Assembly (NCBI GenBank): GCA_964344135.1
Contig: CAYFMF010000042.1
Location: forward strand, 1 to 14,605
Origin: Thiopontia sp964344135
GTDB lineage: Bacteria; Pseudomonadota; Gammaproteobacteria; GCF-002020875
Direction: 5' to 3'
DNA length: 14,605 nt
Positions 6,352 through 12,767 of the stretch are shown here, in pieces. Made by a program: the position numbers and the translations under genes. Position 1 is the stretch's first letter; every line of letters starts with the position of its first letter. The notes beneath the pieces were generated by a model. That model was not told where the DNA came from. It searched no databases and was given only the letters and a program-made list of their open reading frames with translations.

Positions 6352-8052
6352 ATGCTCACCCACCTCTTTATTCGTAACTTTGTACTGGTTACGGAGACAG
6401 AGATTGAATGGCACTCCGGGCTGACCATACTGACGGGTGAGACCGGAGCCGGGAAATCGATCATCTTTGATGCACTCGGCCTCGCCATGGGCAACCGCGC
6501 AGAGAGCCGCCTGATTCGCCATGGCTGTGACCAGGCCGAGATTGTGGCCACATTTCAGGAGGTAACACCGGAGGTCACTGCATGGATGGCGCAACATGAG
6601 CTGGAGAGGTCCGACCCGCAAGAGCTGATCCTTCGCAGGGTGATCCGCGCCGATGGCCGCTCCAGGGCCTATATCAATGGAGTCCCCAGCACAACACAGT
6701 CACTGCGTGACCTCTCCTCGCTCTTGATCGACATCCAGGGCCAGCACGCACACCAGAGGCTGCTCAAGAGCGATGAGCAGCTGCGCCTGCTGGACCGCTA
6801 TGCCGGTACTGACTCACTACTGGAACAGATGGCACAACAGTTCCAATGCTGGAGGCAGCTGGTTAACGAGAAGAGTACCCTTGAACAGAATGAGGCCGAA
6901 CGCCATGACCGGGCCACCCTGCTTCAGTTTCAGCTGCAGGAACTTGACCAGCTGGGATTGATGCCAGATGAGCTCCAACAGCTGGAGGAGGAGCAGTCCC
7001 GGCTTGCCAATGGGGAGCAGCTACTGGAGAGGAGCCAACTGGCACTCCAACTGCTGAACGGTGAGAGTGAGCAGAGCGCTGTTCAGCAGCTCTACCGCAC
7101 AATTACCCAACTGGAGTCACTGGAGCCACTCGACCCGGCCATTCAACCCCTGCGTGAGAGGCTACTGGATTCCGCCCTGCAGGCAGACGAGACTGCCTCC
7201 GAGCTTCAGAGGCAAACCGAACAGTACACCCTGGACCCGGAGCGCCTGCAGTGGCTCAATCAACGACTCTCCACAATATCGGACCTGGCAAGAAAACATC
7301 GCTGCAGTGGCAATGCGCTTCCGGAAAAACACCACGAGCTGCAGCAACAGCTGGAGCAGCTACTCTCCACAGCACAACAACTGGGTGAGATCGAGGAGAA
7401 GATCGAGAAGGCCCATTCCAACTGCTCCGATACCGCAGAACAGCTGCACCAGCTGCGCAGGGAGGCAGCTCTGAGGCTGGAGCAGGAGGTCAGCCTGGAG
7501 ATTCAGGCATTGGGAATGGAACAGGGCGAGTTCAGGATCTCTCTCTCCCAGCTCTCCAACAGGGAGTTCCGTTCCAGTGGCCGTGACGAGATCCAGTTTC
7601 TTGTCACCACCAACAGTGGATCACCTTCCCAGCCACTGGCAAAGATTGCCTCAGGTGGCGAGCTCTCCCGAATCAGTCTTGCTATCCAGATTGCCTCTGC
7701 CAGCCAGGGGCAGACACCAACACTTATCTTTGATGAGGTGGATAGTGGTGTTGGAGGGGGAACGGCGGAACGCATCGGACAGAAACTGCACACCTTGGGC
7801 AACCATGCCCAGATTCTCTGTGTAACCCACCTTCCACAGGTGGCTGCCTGTGGGCATCAGCAGATAAGAATCGAGAAGGCAAGCGACAGATCCAGCCCTG
7901 AAACGGCGGACAATGATCAGCAGGGGACAGTCAGCAGAATCATCCCGCTGGACGGTGAACAGCGGATTGAGGAGATCGCACGCATGCTGGGTGGCGTCAG
8001 GATCACCTCGCAGAGCCGTGCCCATGCACGAGAGATGCTTGGATCAGGTTGA
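6352..8052 (+). CDS. recN: DNA repair protein RecN
   Basis: This 566-residue SMC-like ATPase is recruited to double-strand breaks and helps hold broken ends and sister chromatids together (E. coli: 553 residues). Walker A GETGAGKS lies at 29-36. A Gln/Glu/Leu-rich coiled-coil region fills the middle (about 150-380). The ABC signature SGGELSR is at 434-440 and Walker B LIFDEVD at 458-464, followed by SGVGGGTAERIG and the VTHLPQVAA switch. The ATG at 6352 is preceded by AGGAG. E. coli recN is a strongly SOS-induced gene, but no CTGT-N8-ACAG box is visible in the 77-nt gap from nadK. The 3' end converges on fur with 12 nt between stop codons. Confidence 0.97.
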   Translation: MLTHLFIRNFVLVTETEIEWHSGLTILTGETGAGKSIIFDALGLAMGNRAESRLIRHGCDQAEIVATFQEVTPEVTAWMAQHELERSDPQELILRRVIRADGRSRAYINGVPSTTQSLRDLSSLLIDIQGQHAHQRLLKSDEQLRLLDRYAGTDSLLEQMAQQFQCWRQLVNEKSTLEQNEAERHDRATLLQFQLQELDQLGLMPDELQQLEEEQSRLANGEQLLERSQLALQLLNGESEQSAVQQLYRTITQLESLEPLDPAIQPLRERLLDSALQADETASELQRQTEQYTLDPERLQWLNQRLSTISDLARKHRCSGNALPEKHHELQQQLEQLLSTAQQLGEIEEKIEKAHSNCSDTAEQLHQLRREAALRLEQEVSLEIQALGMEQGEFRISLSQLSNREFRSSGRDEIQFLVTTNSGSPSQPLAKIASGGELSRISLAIQIASASQGQTPTLIFDEVDSGVGGGTAERIGQKLHTLGNHAQILCVTHLPQVAACGHQQIRIEKASDRSSPETADNDQQGTVSRIIPLDGEQRIEEIARMLGGVRITSQSRAHAREMLGSG

Positions 8053-8064
8053 GGAACCTCTGAA

Positions 8065-8502
8065 CTACTGACACCTCTTGCAGATACCATAGATCACCAG
8101 AGAGTGGTCCGTGATTGCAAACCCCCGCTGCTTTGCAATCGACTTCTGGTGCTTCTCAATCATGTCATCCACAAACTCCTCGACCTGACCACACTTGATA
8201 CAGAGCAGGTGATCGTGATGATCCCCTCGCTCCAGCTCAAACACCGAGTGTCCCGTATCAAAGTGGTGACGCTTGACCAGACCTGCCCCCTCAAACTGAG
8301 TCAATACCCGATAGACGGTTGCAAGGCCGATATCCTCTCCCATATCCAGAAGCCGCCGATAGACATCCTCTGCACTCACATGGATCTTTTCGCTCTTTTC
8401 CAGCAGATCGAGAATCTTCATCCGGGGCAGCGTTACCTTCAGGCCAACCCCTTTCAATTCATCTCGCCGCGACAACTCCTCTACTGCTCTCTGATCTGAC
8501 AT
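8065..8502 (-). CDS. fur: Ferric uptake regulator Fur
   Basis: This 145-residue metal-dependent repressor controls iron uptake and storage genes. The N-terminal winged helix includes GLKVTLPRMKILDLLE (20-35) and the recognition region DIGLATVYRVLTQFEGAGLV (57-76). The metal site HHDH is at 95-98 and a CxxC pair is at C101/C104. A second pair, C141/C144, ends the protein as YGICKRCQ, so the His-rich tail of E. coli Fur is absent. The ATG at 8502 has AGGGGA upstream at long spacing. It diverges from bamE, the arrangement common in Pseudomonas (fur/omlA), and converges on recN. A weak Fur-box-like sequence in the divergent gap suggests autoregulation. Confidence 0.97.
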   Translation of the reverse strand: MSDQRAVEELSRRDELKGVGLKVTLPRMKILDLLEKSEKIHVSAEDVYRRLLDMGEDIGLATVYRVLTQFEGAGLVKRHHFDTGHSVFELERGDHHDHLLCIKCGQVEEFVDDMIEKHQKSIAKQRGFAITDHSLVIYGICKRCQ

Positions 8503-8542
8503 CGTCTATAATTCCCCTGTCGATACAAAACTGAAATGGTTT

Positions 8543-8561
8543 GGGTATGATTATCCACCTC
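8543..8561 (-). promoter_or_regulatory. Possible Fur box in the fur/bamE gap
   Basis: On the minus strand GAGGTGGATAATCATACCC shares 12 of 19 positions with the Fur consensus GATAATGATAATCATTATC, including an unbroken GATAATCAT core. It lies 41-59 nt upstream of the fur start. The match is moderate and the site may be fortuitous. Confidence 0.35.
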
Positions 8562-8574
8562 AGCTCATTGCTAC

Positions 8575-8580
8575 TATAAT
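8575..8580 (+). promoter_or_regulatory. -10 box of bamE, placed for a leaderless mRNA
   Basis: A perfect TATAAT ends 7 nt before the bamE ATG (8588), so transcription would start at or next to the start codon. There is no Shine-Dalgarno sequence. The -35 region is poor (TTATCC at 18 nt spacing). Confidence 0.45.
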
Positions 8581-8587
8581 AAACGAA

Positions 8588-9058
8588 ATGAAAAGTAATC
8601 TCATCCTTGCCCTTCTCCTTGCAACACTGCTTCAGGGGTGCTCAACAACCAGAGAGACGACCGAGGGCAACCTGCTAAGCAGAACCATCGGAGAGATCCC
8701 CGAGATGCAGCTCTCCATGCCTGATCTCACCCTCCCCTCCATACCGGGGATCTATCGTGCCGACATCCATCAGGGAAACATTGTTGAGCAGAAGATGGTG
8801 GACCAGCTAAAACCGGGAATGGAGATGCGGCAGGTTCGCTACATCATGGGTTCGCCACTGATTGTGGACACCTTCCATCAACAGCGCTGGGACTACTACT
8901 CCAGCAGAAAGAGTGAGGGGGAAATGGTAGAAAAAGAGCGAATCACCCTCTTTTTTGACCAGGGAAAACTGACTCGCATCGAGGGTGACCTGATGCCTGC
9001 AACTGCACCCAAACCGGAGGTGAGTGTCGAGATTGGGGATCTGGAGGTTCTGAAATAG
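8588..9058 (+). CDS. bamE: Outer membrane lipoprotein BamE (SmpA/OmlA), BAM complex
   Basis: This 156-residue lipoprotein belongs to the BAM machine that inserts beta-barrel proteins in the outer membrane. A signal peptide (about 1-17) ends in the lipobox LLQGC with lipidated C18. The conserved core begins YRADIHQGNIVEQ (56-68), equivalent to YRPDINQGNY in E. coli, and continues with LKPGMEMRQVRYIMGSPLIV and the DYYSS segment. It is longer than E. coli BamE (113), with a Pro-rich insert at about 37-55 and a C-terminal extension. It diverges from fur and its stop is 4 nt from the convergent ratB stop. It appears complete. Confidence 0.94.
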   Translation: MKSNLILALLLATLLQGCSTTRETTEGNLLSRTIGEIPEMQLSMPDLTLPSIPGIYRADIHQGNIVEQKMVDQLKPGMEMRQVRYIMGSPLIVDTFHQQRWDYYSSRKSEGEMVEKERITLFFDQGKLTRIEGDLMPATAPKPEVSVEIGDLEVLK

Positions 9059-9062
9059 CCTC

Positions 9063-9392
9063 TCAGGCCTCACCTCCCCCCTTCTTCATCTTTTTCCCTG
9101 CTGCAGCGCGCTGACGACGCACCTCCTTGGGATCCGCAATCAGCGGGCGGTAGATCTCTACCCGGTCACGCTCCTGTAGTACCCGGTCCCGCTTGGCGAT
9201 CTTCCCAAAGAGCCCCATCTTTACCTTCTCAAACTCAATCTCGGGAAAACGTCCCACAATGCCGGATCTCTCTACCGCCTGCTCCAGTGTCGTTCCCGGC
9301 TCCACCATCAGCTCAAGAATCACCTGCTCATCAGGGTGCGCATAGGCAACCTCTACCAGAATTCCCTCATCCACTCTCTCAGCACTATCCAT
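9063..9392 (-). CDS. ratB: RnfH-family ubiquitin-like protein RatB
   Basis: This 109-residue protein belongs to the RnfH/UPF0125 family, a small beta-grasp fold paired with RatA. The family pattern is clear: ILVEVAYAHPDEQVILEL near the start, then the nearly invariant DRVEIYRPLIADPKEVRRQR near the end, followed by a Lys-rich tail. I chose the ATG at 9392, which overlaps the ratA stop by 8 nt with GAGG at suitable distance. An ATG at 9398 would add two residues. A longer open frame upstream lies antiparallel in phase to ratA and is not real. The molecular function is poorly defined; RatB was named for its neighbour. It is translationally coupled to ratA. Confidence 0.93.
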   Translation of the reverse strand: MDSAERVDEGILVEVAYAHPDEQVILELMVEPGTTLEQAVERSGIVGRFPEIEFEKVKMGLFGKIAKRDRVLQERDRVEIYRPLIADPKEVRRQRAAAGKKMKKGGGEA

Positions 9393-9822
9393 TGCCATAC
9401 ACCTCTGTTGCCCGCTTAACAAATGCATCCACCATTGAGCCAGCAATCTGACTGAAGAGTGGGCCAACCGTTGCCCCAACCAGGCGGTTCGAAAACTCGA
9501 ACTCAACCACCAGAGAGACCTTGCACGCCTCACCACTGAGCGGTGAAAAGTCCCAACGTCCATACAGCGATCTGAAGGGGCCATCCACCAGGGTCATCTC
9601 GATCCCCCTCCCCGGCTCCAGTCGGTTGCGGGTGGCAAATGAGCGATTGACCCCCTTGAAGGCGATATCCACCTCTGCCACCTTCTCCTCTTCCTCCTGC
9701 TCCAACACACGGCTCCCCCCACACCAGGGAAGGAACTGTGGATAGGAGGGGACATCATCCACCAATACATACATCTCCATCGCGGAGTGGGGTACGAGTG
9801 CACTCCTCTGGACCGTTGTCAC
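9385..9822 (-). CDS. ratA: RatA / START-like polyketide cyclase (coenzyme Q-binding type)
   Basis: This protein of about 145 residues belongs to the START-like COQ10/RatA family. E. coli RatA was reported to bind 50S subunits and block 70S assembly, while relatives bind ubiquinone. The pattern VQRSALVPHSAMEMYVLVDD, then PSYPQFLPWC and LVDGPFRSLYGRWDF, follows the family through to the C-terminal helix MVDAFVKRATEVYG. There is no ATG at the expected place. I chose GTG at 9822, which starts three codons before VQRSA. An in-frame TTG lies at 9855. A good AGGAG (9841-9845) sits too far from the GTG. The gene follows the transporter closely and overlaps ratB. Confidence 0.9.
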   Translation of the reverse strand: MTTVQRSALVPHSAMEMYVLVDDVPSYPQFLPWCGGSRVLEQEEEEKVAEVDIAFKGVNRSFATRNRLEPGRGIEMTLVDGPFRSLYGRWDFSPLSGEACKVSLVVEFEFSNRLVGATVGPLFSQIAGSMVDAFVKRATEVYGNG

Positions 9823-9870
9823 TGAATCCGTGATGGTACTACTCCTGTTCAGCAATCACTGTTGCCATGC

Positions 9871-11229
9871 TCAAATCAACTCAACCGCATTGAGGAAGAC
9901 CAGGATGATCGCAACAGGTGTCAGGTAACGGATCAGGAGACGCCAGCGCTGATAGCCGCTTTCGTGGAGCCCCAACTCACCCTTGGAGTGGCTCTTCCTC
10001 ATCGCCCACCCTGCAAACAGGGCAATCATCAGCCCACCCAGCGGCAACATGATGTTGGCGGTAAGATAATCCAACAGATCAAAGATGGTCTTGTCCAGCC
10101 ACTTCACCTCCGACCAGAGATTGAAGGAGAGAATGGTGGTGATCCCCAGTGCCCAGGTCACCGCGCCTGATACAACCGCAGCCTGCTTTCTCCCCATGCC
10201 CCGACTCTCCACCAGCCATGCCACAACCGGCTCGATGATGGAGATTGCGGAGCTCCAGGCGGCGAAGACCAGCAGCACAAAGAAGAGGGTTCCGAAAAAG
10301 AGGCCGCCCGGCATCGCTCCAAAGGCCACTGGAAGGGTCTGGAAGATCAGCCCCGGACCCGCCCCCGGCTCCAGACTGTTGGCAAAGACGATCGGGAAGA
10401 TTGCCATCCCGGCCAACAGGGCAACCACCGTATCGGCAATGGCGACGGTAAAGGTTGCACGGGTGATAGAGACATTCTCAGGCAGGTAGGAGCCATAGAT
10501 CATGATTGCCCCCATGCCCAGACTGAGGGTAAAGAAGGCATGCCCCAGCGCGGTCAGCACCCCTTCCGTGGAGATCTTGCTGAAATCGGGCGTGAAGAGG
10601 AAATCGAGACCCTGTGCAAACCCCCCGGAATTCATCGCATAACCTACCAGAACCAGCAACAACACAAAGAGTGCAGGCATCAGCAGGCGGACGGCCCGCT
10701 CCAGCCCCTCACGCACACCACGTGCCACCACAAACATGGTCATCCCCATAAAGAGGGTGTGCCAGAAGAGCTGTACCCCAGGATTGGAGACCATCCCGCC
10801 AAACATCTCCCCCGACTGCTCCGCAGTAACTGAAGAGAAGGCACCACTGACCGCCTCAACCACATAGGCGAGCGCCCACCCCGCAATCACACTATAGAAG
10901 GAGAGGATCAGGAAGCCGGCCAGCACACCGGTAAAACCAAGAAACTGCCAATGCTCACTACGCCCCTCCTCGCGGGCCAGGGTGCGCATGGTGTTGATTG
11001 GACTCTGGCGCCCCCTGCGCCCCAGCATGATCTCTGACATCATCACGGGAATACCCACCACTACAATACAGAGCAGGTAGACCAACACAAAGGCACCACC
11101 ACCATTCTCACCCGTAATATAGGGGAACTTCCAGACATTACCGAGCCCAACCGCAGAACCGGTTGCAGCCAGCACAAAGGCCCAGCGGGAGGACCACTGA
11201 CCATGTATCGATTTGCGCGCCTCAGCCAT
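9871..11229 (-). CDS. Sodium-dependent transporter, NSS/SNF family
   Basis: This integral inner-membrane protein of 452 residues belongs to the neurotransmitter:sodium symporter family (LeuT fold). Members import amino acids or related small solutes with Na+. The TM1 signature GSAVGLGNVWKFPYITGENG is present, as are the TM6-like SLGMGAIMIYGSYL and 11-12 hydrophobic segments spread over the length. The substrate cannot be told from sequence. I chose the ATG at 11229 over the GTG one codon earlier; GAGGTG precedes it. It lies between ratA and smpB, which are neighbours in E. coli, and is transcribed toward ratA. The ratA coding region begins about 50 nt after its stop, so the three minus genes may share a transcript. 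Confidence 0.93.
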   Translation of the reverse strand: MAEARKSIHGQWSSRWAFVLAATGSAVGLGNVWKFPYITGENGGGAFVLVYLLCIVVVGIPVMMSEIMLGRRGRQSPINTMRTLAREEGRSEHWQFLGFTGVLAGFLILSFYSVIAGWALAYVVEAVSGAFSSVTAEQSGEMFGGMVSNPGVQLFWHTLFMGMTMFVVARGVREGLERAVRLLMPALFVLLLVLVGYAMNSGGFAQGLDFLFTPDFSKISTEGVLTALGHAFFTLSLGMGAIMIYGSYLPENVSITRATFTVAIADTVVALLAGMAIFPIVFANSLEPGAGPGLIFQTLPVAFGAMPGGLFFGTLFFVLLVFAAWSSAISIIEPVVAWLVESRGMGRKQAAVVSGAVTWALGITTILSFNLWSEVKWLDKTIFDLLDYLTANIMLPLGGLMIALFAGWAMRKSHSKGELGLHESGYQRWRLLIRYLTPVAIILVFLNAVELI

Positions 11230-11300
11230 CACTCATCACCTCTTGTTTTCAATCCACCGGACCATTGTGACTGATCGATCACTGTTTCTCAATCCACAGG

Positions 11301-11342
11301 TATAACCCGGATCCGCATATAGAGACCGCGACGATAGCGCAA
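11301..11342 (-). promoter_or_regulatory. Twin promoter-like element A, facing the transporter
   Basis: On the minus strand TTGCGC (11337-11342), 15 nt, then TATATG followed by CGGATCCGGGTTATA (ending 11301). An almost identical unit lies in inverted orientation at 11431-11473. It ends 71 nt before the transporter start. The central CGGATCCG is palindromic. Confidence 0.55.
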
Positions 11343-11430
11343 CCTCTTGATCCGTATGGAAATCCTTATTCCTTTGGGTGTATCAATAAGTACACCACGC
11401 AGTCATAATGTTGCCCTACGAATCAATATG

Positions 11431-11473
11431 TTGCACTCTCATCCACAGTTCTATATGTGGATCCGGGTATAAT
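11431..11473 (+). promoter_or_regulatory. Twin promoter-like element B, facing smpB, with a perfect TATAAT
   Basis: TTGCAC (11431-11436), 15 nt, TATATG (11452-11457), then TGGATCCGGGTATAAT (11458-11473). TATAAT ends 6 nt before the smpB ATG, which predicts a leaderless mRNA, and no Shine-Dalgarno sequence is present. Alternatively TTGCAC/TATATG is the promoter and leaves a leader of about 15-20 nt. Confidence 0.55.
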
Positions 11474-11479
11474 CGAACC

Positions 11480-11959
11480 ATGGCAAAAACAAAAAAGCAG
11501 AAGAGGCCAGGCGGCAATACCATTGCCCTGAACAAAAAGGCCCGCCACGACTTCTTTATCGAGGAGAGTTACGAGGCGGGAGTCGCCCTTCAGGGGTGGG
11601 AGGTGAAGAGCCTGCGCGAGGGTCGAATCCAGATCAAGGAGAGCTATGTGCTGATCAAGGATGGCGAGGCCTACCTGTTTGGTGCTCATATCGCTCCGCT
11701 CTCCACAGCCTCAAGCCATATCCACCCAGACCCGCTGCGCAGCCGCAAGCTATTGATGCACAGAAGGGAGCTGGATCGACTGATTGGCCTGGTCGACCGC
11801 AAGGGGTATACCCTGGTCCCACTGGCCCTCTACTGGAGCCGGGGAAGGGCCAAACTGGAGATTGGACTTGCCAAGGGCAAACAGGCCCATGACAAACGGG
11901 CCGCCCTCAAGGAGCGGGACTGGAAGCGGGAACAGAGCAGGATCATGAAACACTCCTGA
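11480..11959 (+). CDS. smpB: SsrA-binding protein SmpB
   Basis: This 159-residue protein (E. coli 160) binds tmRNA and places it in the A site of stalled ribosomes for trans-translation. The OB-fold barrel shows NKKARHDFFIEESYEAGVAL (18-37), then the signature GWEVKSLREGR (39-49). The middle carries YLFGAHIAPL and DPLRSRKLLMHRREL. The basic C-terminal tail (KRAALKERDWKREQSRIMKH) is the part that enters the mRNA channel. I chose ATG at 11480, giving the usual MAK start; an open frame continues upstream to 11408 but adds non-conserved residues. Its partner RNA ssrA begins 79 nt downstream. Confidence 0.97.
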   Translation: MAKTKKQKRPGGNTIALNKKARHDFFIEESYEAGVALQGWEVKSLREGRIQIKESYVLIKDGEAYLFGAHIAPLSTASSHIHPDPLRSRKLLMHRRELDRLIGLVDRKGYTLVPLALYWSRGRAKLEIGLAKGKQAHDKRAALKERDWKREQSRIMKHS

Positions 11960-12010
11960 TCAACCGCTTTTAGTCTCCATTAACAACTCCGATGTCACAC
12001 GGAACTTTTC

Positions 12011-12021
12011 CCGGTTACAAT
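12011..12021 (+). promoter_or_regulatory. Probable -10 region of ssrA
   Basis: CCGGTTACAAT (12011-12021) ends with TACAAT, 17 nt before the mature tmRNA 5' end, leaving room for a short 5' leader trimmed by RNase P. It matches the smpB CCGGGTATAAT at 9 of 11 positions. No good -35 is seen. Confidence 0.4.
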
Positions 12022-12038
12022 ACTCTAACGATCACTTT

Positions 12039-12401
12039 GGGGATGACCTGGCTTCGACGTGGGTTACAAAACCTGAGGTGCATGCCGAGGATGTAGAAAC
12101 CTCGTAAATCACTCTGCAAACTTATAGTTGCCAACGACGACAACTACGCACTCGCAGCCTAAACACCTGTTGTGTGCCGTCTGACTGAAGCCGTGCTTAT
12201 GCGTTCAGATTCCAGGCGTCGACTCTCATAGGATCGCGATGAAGCATGTCTGGTGTGGATTCGCTAAAACTGATCCAGACTCGTTATCGGTTCTCCCTGC
12301 CCGTCGGGTAGCTGGTAACTAAACGAATAGACTGGGATAAGCATGTAGAGCCGAAGGCGGAGGATTTGCGGACGCGGGTTCGACTCCCGCCATCTCCACC
12401 A
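12039..12401 (+). ncRNA. ssrA: tmRNA (SsrA), proteolysis tag ANDDNYALAA
   Basis: This is a 363-nt one-piece tmRNA, the same length as in E. coli. It rescues ribosomes stalled on mRNAs lacking a stop and tags the product for degradation. The 5' GGGGATG pairs with the 3' CATCTCC of the acceptor stem, followed by ACCA with encoded CCA (12399-12401). The T arm GCGGGTTCGACTCCCGC is complete. The conserved GGTGCATGCCGAGG is near the 5' end. The reading frame resumes at GCC (12130) and encodes ANDDNYALAA with TAA at 12160-12162, one Glu-to-Asp change from E. coli ANDENYALAA. It lies downstream of smpB and ends in a strong terminator. Confidence 0.98.
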
Positions 12402-12414
12402 TTTGAAAAAAGAC

Positions 12415-12461
12415 AACCCGTCTCTCCAGAGTGATTCTCTGGGGTGACGGGTTTTCTTTTT
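12415..12461 (+). terminator. Rho-independent terminator of ssrA
   Basis: AACCCGT (12415-12421) pairs with ACGGGTT (12447-12453). The stem continues inward through CTCCAGAG/CTCTGGGG with one mismatch and one wobble around a TGATT loop. A T-rich run (TTTTCTTTTT) follows to 12461. It begins 13 nt after the tmRNA CCA end. Confidence 0.9.
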
Positions 12462-12767
12462 CCCCTTGTATTCAAAGGGTTTCGGCCGTTTTGACATCTT
12501 TCAGGAACCTCTCTCCAGCCACCAGATTCTCTCCATTCTCCCAACGTTCATTCTCTGTTTGGGCCGGTATTCTCCGTTTTCTTCGGACAGGGTCCGACAC
12601 GCGTCCGGTTACAGATATCCTTTCAGATTAAGCATTTAGCCGAATGACGGCATTTTGCGGTTGTGTTAAGACCTCAAATGGTCGGGGCAAACCACCCGTT
12701 TTCACAAACCAAAAGTCTCTCGCAGGATTCGGGAAGTGATATTTATTCGGATTTCCAACGCCCTGAA
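12462..12767. other. Gene-poor stretch between ssrA and the unknown gene
   Basis: No complete gene is recognised. The minus strand carries an open frame without ATG from 12609 down to a TGA at 12472-12474 (45 sense codons, GTG at 12600) that reads like the tail of a protein. Small dyads occur, such as CGGAC-AGG-GTCCG (12584-12596). No integrase gene, tRNA or copy of the ssrA 3' end is seen. Composition drifts to AT-rich toward 12767. Confidence 0.5.

Noticed and set aside
8046..8059. AGGTT-GAGG-AACCT dyad between the convergent recN and fur ends as a bidirectional terminator
   Set aside because: The stem is only 5 bp, overlaps the recN stop and lacks T-runs on either side.
9839..9868. Nine-codon ORF between the transporter stop and ratA (MATVIAEQE), perhaps a small transporter subunit like MetS
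   Set aside because: It is far too short for the known small NSS subunits, has no membrane segment and is probably chance.
12264..12544. Minus-strand open frames over the ssrA 3' end (RESNPRP- and GGSRTR-like text)
   Set aside because: This text is the usual spurious translation of a tRNA-like 3' end and terminator, not a gene.
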